From positions 2,542,001 through 2,606,000 of the forward strand of contig NZ_OU912926.1 in NCBI RefSeq assembly GCF_918378365.1: a DNA stretch of 64,000 bases. The letters run 5' to 3'. The position numbers were made by a program, and so were the translations under genes. The notes under the pieces were generated by a model. It did no database searches. It saw only the letters and a program-made list of their open reading frames with translations, and was not told where the DNA came from. Shown here in pieces: positions 53,795 through 64,000 of the stretch; within the stretch, counting starts at the first letter, position 1, and every line of letters starts with the position of its first letter. The DNA is from Candidatus Nitrotoga arctica. Its GTDB lineage: Bacteria; Pseudomonadota; Gammaproteobacteria; Burkholderiales; Gallionellaceae.

Positions 53795-55708
53795 TTAAAC
53801 CGTACTACCCGCTTGCAGTTCCAATTGGAGGTGTTGTAATAACACCTCCATTGACATCTGCCCAAGATCCTCACCTTTTCGGGTTCGTACAGAAACTAAG
53901 TCAGCAGCCATTTCCTTATCGCCCACTATCAATTGATAAGGTAATTTTTGTAAGCTATATTCTCGTATTTTATAGGTAATTTTCTCATTGCGCAAATCCA
54001 AGTGCACACGAAACCCGGCTGCTCTCAAAGTTTCCGCAACTTGAGTAGCATAACCATTTTGTGCCTGTGAGATATTCACCACTGCCATCTGCACCGGTGA
54101 CAACCACAGTGGGAAGGCCCCAGCATGGTGTTCGATAAGAATCCCCATAAAACGCTCTAAGGAGCCAAGAATAGCACGGTGCAGCATCACCGGCGCTTTG
54201 CGCGTGTTATCCTCATCCACATATTCCGCGCCCAAGCGTACCGGCAGATTAAAATCCAACTGAATGGTGCCGCATTGCCACACACGCCCCAGTGTGTCTT
54301 TCAAAGAGAATTCTATTTTCGGCCCATAGAATGCCCCTTCACCGGCTTGCAATTCATATTCCAGATTATTTTGACGTAATGCCGCAGCCAGTGCCGCCTC
54401 CGCCTTATCCCAAGTTTCATCGGAACCCACACGTTTCTCTGGGCGAGTCGAAAGCTTTACCAAAACATCATTGAAACCAAAATCTGCGTACACTTTTTGC
54501 AACATCACGATGAAATCCGCTACTTCACTTTCGATCTGACGTTCAGTACAGAAAACATGTGCATCATCCTGGGTAAAACCGCGCACACGCATCAAGCCAT
54601 GCAGAGAACCAGACGGCTCGTTACGATGACAGGATCCAAATTCGGCCAGTCGCAAGGGTAACTCGCGATAACTGCGCAGGCCATAATTGAAAATCTGTAC
54701 GTGCCCTGGACAATTCATCGGCTTCACCGCAAAATCCCGCGCCTCTGAATGGGTAGTGAACATATTGTCGTGATAATTTTCCCAATGTCCAGACTTCTCC
54801 CAGAGCGTGCGATCCATCATAGTTGGAGTGCGCACTTCCTGATAACCATACTCGCGGAACTTGACGCGCATGTAGTGCTCAACTACCTGCCATATGGCCC
54901 AGCCATTCGGATGCCAAAATACCATACCAGGTGCATCGTCTTGCATGTGGAACAAATTAAGCTGCTTGGCAAGTTTTCGATGATCACGTTTTTCCGCCTC
55001 TTCCAAGCGGTGTAGATAGGCATCAAGATCTTCCTTCTTAGCCCAGGCTGTACCATAAATACGCTGCAACATTGCATTGCGTTGATCGCCCCGCCAGTAA
55101 GCGCCAGCCACACTCATCAATTTGAACACCTTGAGCTTGCCAGTGGACGGCACATGCGGGCCACGGCACAGATCGGTGAAATCACCCTGAGTATAAAGTG
55201 ACACGCCCTGCTCTACGGGAATAGATTCGATAATCTCCGCCTTGTAATGCTCACCTATGCTTTTGAAATAGGCCACCGCTTCATCGCGCGGTAGCTCTTT
55301 GCGCGTTACCGGAACATCGCGCTTGGCTAATTCCGCCATGCGTTTTTCAAGCGCCGCCAAATCATCTGGAGTAAACGGGCGTGCATAAGAAAAGTCATAG
55401 TAGAACCCGTTTTCAATCACCGGGCCAATAGTCACTTGAGCCTCGGGAAATAACTCCTTAACCGCGTAGGCCAGAAGGTGTGCAGTGGAATGGCGAATAA
55501 TCTCTAGCCCGTCCTCGTCCTTATCGGTGATGATAGATAATTCTGCGTCAGAAAAAATAAGATGAGAGGTATCAACCAAATGCCCATCTACTTTTCCGGC
55601 TAACGCCGCACGCGCCAAGCCCGCGCCTATACTCTGTGCAACTTCGGCGACGGTAACGGGCTGCGCAAAACTGCGTTGCGAGCCATCTGGCAATGTAATA
55701 CAAGGCAT
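53795..55708 (-). CDS. thrS: Threonine-tRNA ligase
   Basis: 637 residues with an N-terminal TGS domain, the N2 editing domain ([11 protein letters not shown]), the class II catalytic core (M-N-C-P-G-H with zinc-site Cys, then [11 protein letters not shown]) and a C-terminal anticodon domain. First gene of the thrS-infC-rpmI-rplT-pheST-ihfA block. I see no clear operator in the 150 bases upstream. Confidence 0.98.
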   Translation of the reverse strand: MPCITLPDGSQRSFAQPVTVAEVAQSIGAGLARAALAGKVDGHLVDTSHLIFSDAELSIITDKDEDGLEIIRHSTAHLLAYAVKELFPEAQVTIGPVIENGFYYDFSYARPFTPDDLAALEKRMAELAKRDVPVTRKELPRDEAVAYFKSIGEHYKAEIIESIPVEQGVSLYTQGDFTDLCRGPHVPSTGKLKVFKLMSVAGAYWRGDQRNAMLQRIYGTAWAKKEDLDAYLHRLEEAEKRDHRKLAKQLNLFHMQDDAPGMVFWHPNGWAIWQVVEHYMRVKFREYGYQEVRTPTMMDRTLWEKSGHWENYHDNMFTTHSEARDFAVKPMNCPGHVQIFNYGLRSYRELPLRLAEFGSCHRNEPSGSLHGLMRVRGFTQDDAHVFCTERQIESEVADFIVMLQKVYADFGFNDVLVKLSTRPEKRVGSDETWDKAEAALAAALRQNNLEYELQAGEGAFYGPKIEFSLKDTLGRVWQCGTIQLDFNLPVRLGAEYVDEDNTRKAPVMLHRAILGSLERFMGILIEHHAGAFPLWLSPVQMAVVNISQAQNGYATQVAETLRAAGFRVHLDLRNEKITYKIREYSLQKLPYQLIVGDKEMAADLVSVRTRKGEDLGQMSMEVLLQHLQLELQAGSTV

Positions 55709-55879
55709 ATTTAGATATCTATTAGTTAAAATAAAAGTAATGTACTCGCACCCTCAAATAAACCGCGTCATCCTCAAAGTGCGGCTAGAGCTATATTTAT
55801 TATATTTATATTTTGTTAAGGGTGTGAATAATTTTGTATAAATGATCATATGGCAAAAGACTCCTGACTTTTAAAAGGA

Positions 55880-56001
55880 GTGAGCCAAGCCGAAGCAAGG
55901 AAAACACCCTCTTCTGATTAATCGGCCAACTACTGGCCCACTACCAAAAGCCTGCCGACCTTTTGGGTAAAGTTAATTTGCTCAAGCAATTCACCAAAAT
56001 T
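55880..56001 (+). pseudogene. IS256-family transposase N-terminal remnant
   Basis: From GTG 55880 the frame reads S-Q-A-E-A-R-K-T-P-S-S-D. A one-base shift at a stop near 55918 brings it to L-I-G-Q-L-L-A-H-Y-Q-K-P-A-D-L-L-G, then N-L-L-K-Q-F-T-K. This is the N-terminal signature of IS256 (mutator) transposases. It breaks off at about 56001 and continues in frame into the coiled-coil piece of the DUF2326 remnant, so an element inserted there and most of it was later deleted. Confidence 0.75.
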
Positions 56002-56615
56002 GGCAGAAATCAAAACGTGCAGGGAATGAGAAACAAAAGATTGGAGGCTGAGGTTCAATCCCTGCGACAACGTTTTGGGGCAACCAAGCAGTTAGAGGCA
56101 CAAACAATAAATTGAAAATTGAGCGCAAACAGCTAGTTCTGCGGCTACGGCGCGATTTATCTGAACCAAACCAGCGGTTGTCTGAGGTATTCTTGCCTTT
56201 GAGGAAACCTCCAGGCAATTTTATGAATCTGCAGGTAACATGATCGTGGATAAGACCAAAAGTGGCCTGCCTTCCAGTTCCCGATGCAAGGTTCCCGCAG
56301 CCAGAGTATCAAGAATATGCAGATATTCTGCTTTCGCCTGATACTTCTACGCCTATGTGCGAAGCGCGAAATCGGTCCAGATTTTCTAATACACGACAGC
56401 CATCTTTTTGATGAAATTAATGGCCATCAAATTAGTAGTATGTTGAAGATTGGGGTAGCAACGGCTCGTGAACTCGGATTTCAATAGACATTAACCATGA
56501 ACGAGGACGATGCTTTCAAAGAGAAAACGGACGGATTTGATCTGCACGAATATATCCTACTTGTCGTTCTGACCGACGCAAAGGAGAGGGTGAACTCTTC
56601 AAATTTGGTTTCTAA
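56002..56615 (+). pseudogene. Decayed DUF2326 protein, C-terminal part
   Basis: Pieces of one protein lie in successive frames. They are a coiled coil (R-N-K-R-L-E-A-E-V-Q-S-L-R-Q-R), then R-R-D-L-S-E-P-N-Q-R-L-S-E, then F-E-E-T-S-R-Q-F-Y-E-S-A-G-N-M-I-V-D. Next come I-K-N-M-Q-I-F-C-F, I-G-P-D-F-L-I-H-D-S-H-L-F-D, and F-D-L-H-E-Y-I-L, ending in G-E-L-F-K-F-G-F and TAA (56613-56615). At least four frameshifts (near 56115, 56190, 56275, 56588) and an in-frame TAG at 56485 make it dead. The C-terminal motifs are those of DUF2326, which I recall as part of ABC-ATPase (ABC-3C type) conflict systems; the ATPase half is missing. Confidence 0.82.
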
Positions 56616-56980
56616 AGTACCACCATGGAGGCCGTCGAACTCATCGACTCCCTACCACTCACTTCAAGACCGAGAGTGAGTATAAATATATGCGAATGCT
56701 GCCCAGCGTTTTTATCTTATCTATATTTTTTGTTATATATAAGCTGTATGAGAGGAATCATGCGTCATCAGAAAAATTATTGCGGAGATGTGGAAACAAC
56801 TGAATAGCGCGACCTGTTGGTTACCGCCGGGAGCGATTATTGAAAGGGATATTTAGTGTAAGATGTTCAACTTTCTCACAAGGTGCTCTTGATAGTGCGT
56901 TCCGCAACTTCAATATTTATCCTTAAACCGGGTTATTGTTTTAGTGTCGGCAAGCCTTACGCCCATTGGACGTTGACCAA
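56616..56980. other. AT-rich stretch without recognisable content
   Basis: About 365 bases between the DUF2326 remnant and the next gene. Short open frames resemble nothing. It should contain the promoter of the Sel1 gene that follows. Confidence 0.4.
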
Positions 56981-57748
56981 ATGATATGCGCGCGTTGCAA
57001 AAGTATGAACGTGCGTCGTTCTTCGTGGAAGAAAAACGAAGATCACATGAACCACTTACTTTATGCGCCATACCGTTGCCGTGACTGCAAGCATCGATTC
57101 TTTAAATTCAGTGGGCCCTTCAAGCTTCCTGTCGCAGCCACCTTGGGTTTGCTTGCCGGCGTAGGTTTTCTTGTCACGATTTATCTACTATCCAAACCTG
57201 ACCTTACCATCGCCTCTCCACACATCGCCCATGAAATAAAGCCAAGCAGAACGCTTATCCTCGAGAAAGCAAAACGGGGTAAAGCCGATGACCAATACGC
57301 TGCGGGCCTCATGTACATGCCAGGAGGCGAGTTCCCCATAAATTACAAGGAGGCACTGAAGTGGTTTGATTTGGCCGCCAAGCAGGGACATGCAGGGGCA
57401 GAATTCAATTTGGGTCTACTTTATAGAAATGGCCGTGGTGTATTGCAGGATTTCACGGCTGCCGCTCAATGGATTGAGAAAGCAGCCCACAAAGGTTATC
57501 CGGAAGCTCAATATCAGCTTGGAACATTTTACAAAACCGGTGAAGGCATCCAACGTGATCTAACACAAGCTTACGTCTGGTATAACCTCGCGTCCGCACA
57601 AGGCTATGAACCCGGCATTTCTGGACGAGATAATGTGGCAAATCTCATGAATGCAGCTGAAGTACTGAAAGCGCAAACGCTGTCGCGGAATTTCAAGCTA
57701 ACGCCGTCCAATCATGGTGAGGACAAAACGCTTCCCAAGGATTTTTAA
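56981..57748 (+). CDS. Zinc-ribbon, single-TM, Sel1-repeat protein
   Basis: About 255 residues. The N-terminus has a zinc ribbon: C-A-R-C near residue 3 and C-R-D-C about 30 residues later. A transmembrane helix follows (around residues 48-70, T-L-G-L-L-A-G-V-G-F-L-V-T-I-Y-L-L), then three Sel1 repeats (about 95-205) and the A-Y-V-W-Y-N-L-A-S tail motif. The order implies a cytoplasmic zinc ribbon and Sel1 repeats outside the membrane. The ATG at 56981 is preferred to an in-frame TTG at 56966. This is the fourth Sel1 gene in the window and the only one with an N-terminal zinc ribbon. Function unknown. Confidence 0.85.
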   Translation: MICARCKSMNVRRSSWKKNEDHMNHLLYAPYRCRDCKHRFFKFSGPFKLPVAATLGLLAGVGFLVTIYLLSKPDLTIASPHIAHEIKPSRTLILEKAKRGKADDQYAAGLMYMPGGEFPINYKEALKWFDLAAKQGHAGAEFNLGLLYRNGRGVLQDFTAAAQWIEKAAHKGYPEAQYQLGTFYKTGEGIQRDLTQAYVWYNLASAQGYEPGISGRDNVANLMNAAEVLKAQTLSRNFKLTPSNHGEDKTLPKDF

Positions 57749-57760
57749 CAGGTGCTCCTA

Positions 57761-59125
57761 TCAAGTTATCTGCGCCACTTCTCGAACGGTTTGTGCGATG
57801 GTTTCCGCCCAGTGCCGAACTTTTTCACCATCCTCACCTTCCACCATCACACGTAACAACGGTTCGGTTCCAGAAGGCCTCAGCAATACTCTGCCACAAC
57901 CATCAAGCGCCGTTTCGGCAGCCATCACCACTTCACGTATGCTGGCATGCGAAGAACAATCAGCCCCTCTGGCAACACGCACATTCAGTAATATTTGTGG
58001 ATACAGTGTTAAATCTGAAACAGCTTGAGCCAGGGTCTGCTGGTTAACGCGAAGTGCATGCAATACTTGCAAGGCGGAGATGATGCCATCGCCCGTTGTG
58101 TGCCGATCGAGACAGATGATGTGGCCGGAATTTTCTCCGCCAAGTTGCCAGCCTTGTTGCAACATCGTTTCCATTACATGACGATCACCCACCTTGGCGC
58201 GCGCGAAGGGTACGTGCATGCGTTGCATGGCATGCTCGAAAGCCAGATTGGTCATTAGTGTTCCCACCACCCCGCCCTTAAGCGTACCCTGCACATGGCG
58301 GTGCTTGGCAATAATGTAGAGAAGCTGATCGCCATCGTACAAACATCCATCCGCGTCCACCATTACCAATCGGTCGCCGTCACCATCGAGGGCAATACCC
58401 AGATCGGCATGATGGTCTTTAACGGCTTGCTGCAAATTGGCTGGGGCAGTCGCACCATAACCGTCGTTGATGTTTATTCCATCCGGCTGCACACCGATAG
58501 TTATAACATCCGCACCCAGCTCGTGGAAAACATGTCGGGCAATGTGATAGCAAGCACCGTGCGCACAATCCACCACCAATTTCAAGCCACGCAAATCTAA
58601 ATCGTAAGGAAAGCTACTCTTGCAAAACTCAATATAACGGCCTGCCGCATCTTGTAAGCGTTTGGCTTTGCCCAGCCTGGCCGAAGGCATGGTTTCTATT
58701 GATGTTTCCAGCCTGGCTTCGATGGCATATTCCGTTTCATCTGCTAGCTTGCTGCCTTGGCTGGAAAAAAACTTAATGCCATTATCCTCGAACAGATTAT
58801 GCGAAGCAGAAATCACGATCCCCGCCTGCAAACGTAATGCACGAGTTAGATAAGCCACTGCAGGCGTTGGCACCGGTCCAGCCAGATAAACATCTACCCC
58901 AGCGGCAATCAAACCCGCCTGCAAAGCCGATTCAAGCAGATAGCCAGAAATACGCGTATCCTTGCCAATCAGTACTCCGGGATTTTCACCCCGTGATAAA
59001 TGCCAATCTGCGGAAGCCAGCACTTTACCTGCGGAATAGCCCAAGTTCATAACAAATTCCGGCGTAATAGGATATTCACCCACCCGTCCGCGCACACCAT
59101 CCGTACCAAAAAATTTTTTGCTCAC
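57761..59125 (-). CDS. glmM: Phosphoglucosamine mutase
   Basis: GlmM makes glucosamine-1-phosphate for peptidoglycan and LPS. 454 residues with the phosphoserine loop I-V-I-S-A-S-H-N, the metal loop D-G-D-G-D-R and the G-G-E-N-S-G-H sugar site. The start is GTG 59125, overlapping the folP stop by four bases (GTGA), as in other folP-glmM pairs. The frame upstream of that is folP sequence in another phase. Confidence 0.97.
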   Translation of the reverse strand: MSKKFFGTDGVRGRVGEYPITPEFVMNLGYSAGKVLASADWHLSRGENPGVLIGKDTRISGYLLESALQAGLIAAGVDVYLAGPVPTPAVAYLTRALRLQAGIVISASHNLFEDNGIKFFSSQGSKLADETEYAIEARLETSIETMPSARLGKAKRLQDAAGRYIEFCKSSFPYDLDLRGLKLVVDCAHGACYHIARHVFHELGADVITIGVQPDGININDGYGATAPANLQQAVKDHHADLGIALDGDGDRLVMVDADGCLYDGDQLLYIIAKHRHVQGTLKGGVVGTLMTNLAFEHAMQRMHVPFARAKVGDRHVMETMLQQGWQLGGENSGHIICLDRHTTGDGIISALQVLHALRVNQQTLAQAVSDLTLYPQILLNVRVARGADCSSHASIREVVMAAETALDGCGRVLLRPSGTEPLLRVMVEGEDGEKVRHWAETIAQTVREVAQIT

Positions 59126-59949
59126 AAGTCGATCCCCCTCACAGCGTTCAAAATTTTCAAGGCATCTACTGTGGCACGCACATCGTGCACGCGCACCATG
59201 CATGCTCCTCGCATCACTGCCAACAACGCTGCCGCTACGCTGGCATGTACTCGATGTTCTACGTCTTGGCCAGTAATTGTCCCCAGCATGGATTTACGCG
59301 ATAACCCGGCTAATAGTGGTACACCCAGTACAGAAAATTTATCCAGATGCCTTAGCAGAGCGAGATTATGCGCCAAGGTTTTGTCAAAACCAAAACCCGG
59401 ATCGACCATGATACGTTCCCGCGCGATGCCTGCCTTTTGCGCGGATACTATACGTGAACGCAAGAATTGAAGCACCTCTGCCACTACATCCTGATAGTGC
59501 GGCGGCTGCATAGCTTGGAGCGCGCCTTGTTTATGCATCAGGCACACCGCTACATCGCTGGCCGCCACGGCGGCCAGCGCATCCGGTTGTTGCAGCGCGT
59601 TGATATCATTGATCATGCTCGCTCCTGCCGCCAATGCCGAGCGCATCACTTCTGCTTTATAGGTATCAACTGAAAGAGGAACCGGGGCACCGTGCAAGCC
59701 TTCAATCACCGGCATGATGCGATCCAACTCTTCCTGCACGCTGATCGATAGCGCGCCGGGACGCGTGGATTCACCGCCTATGTCGAGAAGGTCAGCGCCT
59801 TCTTGAATCAGTTGATGTGCATGAATAAGCGCTGCATCATGTTGCGAATGACGCCCGCCATCATAGAATGAGTCGGGGGTGATATTGACGATGCCCATAA
59901 CCAAAGTGCGGGACAAGTCCAACTTGAATGAGCCACAATGGAGAAGCAT
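59122..59949 (-). CDS. folP: Dihydropteroate synthase
   Basis: FolP condenses p-aminobenzoate with the pterin diphosphate in folate synthesis and is the sulfonamide target. About 275 residues with [25 protein letters not shown] and [13 protein letters not shown] start it at ATG 59949 (M-L-L-H-C-G); an open frame runs to 60012 but that part is atypical. It lies 99 bases from ftsH. Confidence 0.96.
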   Translation of the reverse strand: MLLHCGSFKLDLSRTLVMGIVNITPDSFYDGGRHSQHDAALIHAHQLIQEGADLLDIGGESTRPGALSISVQEELDRIMPVIEGLHGAPVPLSVDTYKAEVMRSALAAGASMINDINALQQPDALAAVAASDVAVCLMHKQGALQAMQPPHYQDVVAEVLQFLRSRIVSAQKAGIARERIMVDPGFGFDKTLAHNLALLRHLDKFSVLGVPLLAGLSRKSMLGTITGQDVEHRVHASVAAALLAVMRGACMVRVHDVRATVDALKILNAVRGIDL

Positions 59950-60048
59950 GTGATAGGTGAAGTAAAGGATAAAAGGGAAAATGGGAACATCTAAAAGCGC
60001 GGAAACATGCACCCCACCCCTTTCCCTTAAATCATCCTTCTCAGCTTT

Positions 60049-61959
60049 TCAAGCTCCCGGCGCTGGCTGAGGAGCAGATGGAGTTCCCGATGCTGTCGGT
60101 GCTGCATCCTGGGGCGGCTGGGCATCTTTGCTCGACTGAATGACCTTGGGCGGACGTGGCGGTTTACCGGCCATAATATCGTCGAGCTGGTCGGAATCCA
60201 AAGTTTCAAATTCAAGCAGTGCTTTCGCCATCGCTTCGACTTTGTCCCGATTGGCTTCGATCAGCCCTCGAGCCAATGCATACTGCTGGTCTATAATGCG
60301 GCGAATTTCCTCATCCACTTTCTGCATGGTAGCTTCTGAAACATTCTTGTGGGTAGTCACAGAGCGCCCAAGAAATACCTCGCCTTCGTTTTCGCCATAT
60401 ACCATCGTCCCCAAGGCTTCCGACATACCCCATTGTGTTACCATGCGGCGTGCCATTTCAGTGGCACGCTCAAAGTCATTGGAAGCTCCGGTAGTCATTT
60501 GGTGCATGAAAATCTCTTCCGCAATACGACCGCCGAACAATACCGCAAGCGTATCAAGGATCCGATTCTTATCCATGCTGTAACGATCTTCCGCTGGCAA
60601 CTGCATGGTCAACCCCAACGCACGTCCACGCGGAATGATAGTAACCTTGTGAACCGGATCAGTTTTTGGCAGCAACTTTGCCACCACCGCGTGGCCGGAT
60701 TCATGGTAAGCGGTGTTGCGACGTTCCTCCTCTGGCATGACAACTGAGCGGCGTTCCGCACCCATCATGATCTTATCCTTGGCTGCCTCGAAATCGTCCA
60801 TTTCGACGAATCGCTTGCTGCGTCGTGCGGCAAACAACGCCGCCTCGTTTACCAGATTCGCCAGGTCAGCCCCAGACATACCAGGTGTACCACGCGCCAA
60901 AATATCGGCTTTCACGTCAGGCGCAATAGGCACTTTGCGCATGTGCACCATCAGAATCTGTTCGCGGCCACGAATATCCGGCAACGGCACTACTACTTGG
61001 CGATCAAAACGGCCCGGACGCAACAGTGCTGAGTCGAGTACATCGGGACGATTGGTCGCAGCGATTACAATCACGCCGCTGGCTCCTTCAAAACCATCCA
61101 TTTCCACTAGCAACGCATTCAGGGTTTGTTCACGCTCATCATTGCCGCCGCCCAAGCCAGCACCGCGCTGGCGACCGACGGCATCAATTTCATCAATGAA
61201 GACAATGCACGGCGCCTGTTTCTTAGCTTGCTCGAACATGTCGCGCACGCGCGCCGCGCCCACGCCGACAAACATTTCTACAAAATCAGATCCAGAGATT
61301 GAAAAGAACGGTACATTAGCCTCACCCGCAATGGCCTTTGCCAGCAACGTTTTGCCGGTGCCGGGGCTACCCAGCAGCAACACCCCGCGCGGAATGCGGC
61401 CGCCCAAATTTTGAAATTTGGTTGGGTCGCGCAGGAAATCTACAATCTCGGATACTTCTTCCTTGGCCTCATCGCAACCTGCCACATCGGCAAAGGTAAC
61501 ACGTTCTTTAGTCTCGTCCAGCATGCGCGCCTTGCTCTTGCCAAAAGAGAAAAGCCCCCCCCCTTTACCGCCGCCTTGCATCTGGCGCATGAAAAAAACC
61601 CACACGCCAATGAGCAGCAGCATCGGGAACCACGAAACAAAAATACTCATCAGAAAAGATTGCTCTTCTTCCGGCTTGGCCTCAATCGTAACACCGTTCT
61701 TGATCAAGTCAGATACCAACCACAAATCTTGCGGCGCATAGCTGCTGATGCGCTTGCCATCGTTAGTAACAGCCTTGAGCATGCGTCCTTCGATAGTTAC
61801 CTTGGTAATACTCCCCAGCCTGACTTCTTCCAGAAAGCGCGAGTAATCCACCTGCGTCTGCGAGGTCTGCTGCTGGCGCGTGTTGAATTGATTGAATACG
61901 GTCATCAGCACCAACGCCACGACCATCCAAATTCCGATACTCTTAAACAAGTTGTTCAA
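60049..61959 (-). CDS. ftsH: ATP-dependent zinc metalloprotease FtsH
   Basis: FtsH is the essential membrane AAA protease. 636 residues: two N-terminal transmembrane segments (about 7-22 and 103-124), the AAA module (G-S-P-G-T-G-K-T, then [12 protein letters not shown]), the zinc site H-E-S-G-H and a Pro/Ala-rich tail. Its modulators HflK and HflC are encoded at 17-19 kb of this window. Confidence 0.98.
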   Translation of the reverse strand: MNNLFKSIGIWMVVALVLMTVFNQFNTRQQQTSQTQVDYSRFLEEVRLGSITKVTIEGRMLKAVTNDGKRISSYAPQDLWLVSDLIKNGVTIEAKPEEEQSFLMSIFVSWFPMLLLIGVWVFFMRQMQGGGKGGGLFSFGKSKARMLDETKERVTFADVAGCDEAKEEVSEIVDFLRDPTKFQNLGGRIPRGVLLLGSPGTGKTLLAKAIAGEANVPFFSISGSDFVEMFVGVGAARVRDMFEQAKKQAPCIVFIDEIDAVGRQRGAGLGGGNDEREQTLNALLVEMDGFEGASGVIVIAATNRPDVLDSALLRPGRFDRQVVVPLPDIRGREQILMVHMRKVPIAPDVKADILARGTPGMSGADLANLVNEAALFAARRSKRFVEMDDFEAAKDKIMMGAERRSVVMPEEERRNTAYHESGHAVVAKLLPKTDPVHKVTIIPRGRALGLTMQLPAEDRYSMDKNRILDTLAVLFGGRIAEEIFMHQMTTGASNDFERATEMARRMVTQWGMSEALGTMVYGENEGEVFLGRSVTTHKNVSEATMQKVDEEIRRIIDQQYALARGLIEANRDKVEAMAKALLEFETLDSDQLDDIMAGKPPRPPKVIQSSKDAQPPQDAAPTASGTPSAPQPAPGA

Positions 61960-62139
61960 AGTTACTCCTTAACCCAGCGCATAGTCGCTACCATGCGTCC
62001 ATTAAACTACGTCTGGCCCGATTACTCAAGGGCACCACTATAAATCCAACAATATTGCAATACTGCGTTGATCTACAGATTTTACCGCTTACATGTTAAA
62101 CATACTGCCTGTTAAACTTAACTCGCGTCTTGTCTCAAT

Positions 62140-62784
62140 TTAGAAAGTTGAATTTTCAAATGTACTCTCAAATTTTGAAGTTCCCAAGAGATACAGTTCA
62201 TTACTTCGATCACGCGAAGAGTCTGGCTTACGCGTCACCACTCGAGCAAAGTAACTACGCATCAACTTAATATAGTCCTCAAAACCTACGCCTTGAAACA
62301 CTTTCACCAGAAATGTGCCGCTTGGTTGCAAATGGCGTAATGAAAAGTCCAGCGCCAGTTCCGCCAAATGCATAGCACGTGCCTGATCGCTTATGTTGAT
62401 GCCACTAATATTGGGGGACATATCAGAAATTACAAGTCCAATTTTCTTGCCACCCAGCTTGCTCTCAATTTGTGCCATCACACTGTCGTCGCGGAAATCA
62501 CCTTGAATAAACTCTACGCCATGTATCGGGTGCAATGGCAACAGGTCGACTGCAATTACCTTGCCCCCTTCAGCCACCTTGATGGCAGCGACTTGCGACC
62601 AGCCGCCAGGGGCCGCACCCAAGTCAACCACCACCATACCACGTTTGAGTAGCCGGTCACGCTCATCAATTTCTAATAATTTATATGCCGCACGCGAACG
62701 GTAACCTTCCTTCTGCGCACGCTGCACATATGAATCATTAACATGTTCATGCATCCATTGTTTACTACTTTTAGATCGCTTCAT
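62140..62784 (-). CDS. rlmE: 23S rRNA 2'-O-methyltransferase (U2552)
   Basis: RlmE (FtsJ/RrmJ) methylates U2552 in the A loop. 214 residues with the SAM motif [13 protein letters not shown] and the D-M-S-P-N-I-S-G segment. It is upstream of ftsH, as in most proteobacteria, and divergent from yhbY. Confidence 0.97.
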   Translation of the reverse strand: MKRSKSSKQWMHEHVNDSYVQRAQKEGYRSRAAYKLLEIDERDRLLKRGMVVVDLGAAPGGWSQVAAIKVAEGGKVIAVDLLPLHPIHGVEFIQGDFRDDSVMAQIESKLGGKKIGLVISDMSPNISGINISDQARAMHLAELALDFSLRHLQPSGTFLVKVFQGVGFEDYIKLMRSYFARVVTRKPDSSRDRSNELYLLGTSKFESTFENSTF

Positions 62785-62820
62785 CGTTTAAAATGTCAGC
62801 CTTATCAGGAGCCAATAAAA

Positions 62821-63162
62821 TTGCTAACACTAACTGTATTACAACGCCAAAACCTCAAAGCGCGCGCTCATCCGCTTAAACCCACCGTCATGATTGGATC
62901 AGCAGGATTAACCCCCACCGTACTGGGAGAAATCTCCTGCGCCTTGAAAAGCCATGAATTAATCAAAATCAGGGTTATGAATGAGGATCGAGAAGCACGC
63001 TTAGTTATCTTGGAACAAATTTGCACACAATTGAACGCAGTAGCGGTGCAACATATTGGCAAAATCCTGGTGATATATCAACCACAAGAAGATGTACCCG
63101 AGAGGAAACCTGCACAACACAAAGGCAAGCGGCTCAGCAAAAAACAGTTGGGTAGCCGCTAA
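62821..63162 (+). CDS. yhbY: CRM-domain RNA-binding protein YhbY
   Basis: About 113 residues, with the CRM fold signature (L-K-A-R-A-H-P-L-K-P-T-V-M-I-G-S-A-G-L-T) and a basic tail. Such proteins associate with pre-50S particles. The start is TTG 62821, nine bases after AGGAG (62807-62811); the open frame continues upstream into the rlmE region without a better start. It faces away from rlmE, the conserved divergent layout. Confidence 0.92.
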   Translation: MLTLTVLQRQNLKARAHPLKPTVMIGSAGLTPTVLGEISCALKSHELIKIRVMNEDREARLVILEQICTQLNAVAVQHIGKILVIYQPQEDVPERKPAQHKGKRLSKKQLGSR

Positions 63163-63311
63163 ATTTCCCGGCCTTATAATTACGTCCTGCCACCTCTTGT
63201 GTAGAGGTGAGCGAGCAGCCATACCGCTCTTCCCAGATGCTTGAAAGGTCACTAGCAGCGCAAAACACTTATCTGCGTTTTTCTTATCCCTACCAAAGGT
63301 GCTTGGAAGAC

Positions 63312-63788
63312 TTAAATATATTGCACATTCACGATCTCATATTCGCGAACACCGCCTGGAGCTTGAACTTCAGCTACATCTCCACTGTACTTACCGATCA
63401 GTGCCCGTGCAATTGGAGAGCTGATGGAAATCTTACCCTGCCTAATATCAGCTTCATCATCTCCGACAATCTGATAAGTCACCACATCGCCGCTTGCGAG
63501 ATCTTCCAGCCTCACGGTCGCGCCAAACACACAACGGCCGTCCGCATTGATGGTCTTTGGATCTATTACTTGAGCATTACCCAGCTTGCTTCCCAACTCT
63601 AGAATGCGCCCCTCAACAAAACTTTGACGCTCTTTAGCCGCTTCATATTCAGCATTTTCAGACAAATCCCCTTGCGCGCGCGCTTCGGAAATGGCATTTA
63701 TCACCCATGGGCGATCAACGGTTTTCAAATGATGCAGTTCGTTACGCAATAGTTCAGCACCTACCACGGTTAATGGAATCTTGCTCAT
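63312..63788 (-). CDS. greA: Transcription elongation factor GreA
   Basis: GreA releases backtracked RNA polymerase by stimulating transcript cleavage. 158 residues: an N-terminal coiled coil with the acidic tip D-L-S-E-N-A-E-Y-E-A-A-K-E, and a C-terminal FKBP-like domain with S-S-P-I-A-R-A-L-I-G-K. It follows carB by 23 bases. Confidence 0.97.
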   Translation of the reverse strand: MSKIPLTVVGAELLRNELHHLKTVDRPWVINAISEARAQGDLSENAEYEAAKERQSFVEGRILELGSKLGNAQVIDPKTINADGRCVFGATVRLEDLASGDVVTYQIVGDDEADIRQGKISISSPIARALIGKYSGDVAEVQAPGGVREYEIVNVQYI

Positions 63789-63811
63789 ACTGATTCTTCC
63801 TTCTTATGTTC

Positions 63812-64000
63812 TTAATGGATCAGACGCTGATGCTGCGTCTGCAAGTCATACACATGTAATTCAGCGATGTGCTGCATGCCCAAACAAGCTGCGCGCGCAC
63901 CTGCCAGAGTTGTGTAATAAGTCACCCGTTTTTGCAATGCGGCATGACGGATAGAATAAGAATCTTGCATCGCGCTACGCTTACTATCCACGGTGTTAAT
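63812..64000 (-). CDS. carB: Carbamoyl-phosphate synthase large subunit, 3' end
   Basis: The last 62 codons of a gene that continues beyond the window. The sequence I-N-T-V-D-S-K-R-S-A, then D-S-Y-S-I-R-H-A-A-L-Q-K-R-V-T-Y-Y-T-T-L, is the C-terminal allosteric domain end of CarB. The order carB-greA is common in proteobacteria. Confidence 0.93.
   Translation of the reverse strand: MNTVDSKRSAMQDSYSIRHAALQKRVTYYTTLAGARAACLGMQHIAELHVYDLQTQHQRLIH

Overview
The window reads as a chromosomal segment of a betaproteobacterium, most likely of the Nitrosomonadales/Gallionellaceae type (inference). The signs are the gene order hfq-hflX-hflK-hflC-DUF2065-hisZ-purA, an EF-P carrying Arg32 next to its EarP rhamnosyltransferase gene, FolE2-type GTP cyclohydrolase, and intact housekeeping operons (rimP-nusA-infB-rbfA-truB-rpsO-pnp; thrS-infC-rpmI-rplT-pheS-pheT-ihfA; folP-glmM and ftsH next to carB-greA).

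Layout. 1-9 kb is accessory-rich. It holds an edge-truncated Sel1-repeat gene, a GAF/LITAF-like zinc ribbon/HDOD protein, hslR, tRNA-Lys(CTT), an IS110 transposase remnant, a small lipoprotein, an unknown helical protein, a guanidine-II riboswitch controlling a Gdx/SugE exporter, and two secreted Sel1-repeat proteins. 9-12.2 kb is a four-gene minus-strand operon (mtnP, FucA-like aldolase, apt, mtnA) that fits the DHAP shunt for methylthioadenosine/5'-deoxyadenosine salvage. At 12.1-13.65 kb the mtnP/nadE divergent control region is duplicated (196 bp, no gaps) around a 1.13 kb insert with one unknown gene and 45 bp repeats.

13.65-22 kb holds nadE-glnB and hfq to purA on the plus strand. 22-31 kb (minus) holds a trypsin-like protease, the addAB recombination nuclease, fdxA, and an HNH endonuclease gene flanked by two halves of integron attC sites, i.e. 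a stranded gene cassette. 31-39 kb (minus) has folE2, a 1-Cys peroxiredoxin, the isoprenoid block xseB-ispA-dxs, mscL, efp and earP.

39-55.7 kb is a long minus-strand block of translation and RNA genes. infC there appears to start at an AUA codon, suited to IF3 autoregulation. 55.9-56.6 kb is a gene graveyard: an IS256-family 5' fragment fused to the decayed C-terminal part of a DUF2326 protein, a family linked to ABC-ATPase conflict systems. 57-64 kb holds a zinc-ribbon/TM/Sel1 protein, glmM, folP, ftsH, rlmE, yhbY, greA and the 3' end of carB.

No intact prophage, CRISPR array or complete insertion sequence is visible. The undescribed material is mostly in the domain fusions, the two cassette-like insertions and the structured intergenic regions. 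All family assignments come from reading motifs by eye, without database searches.
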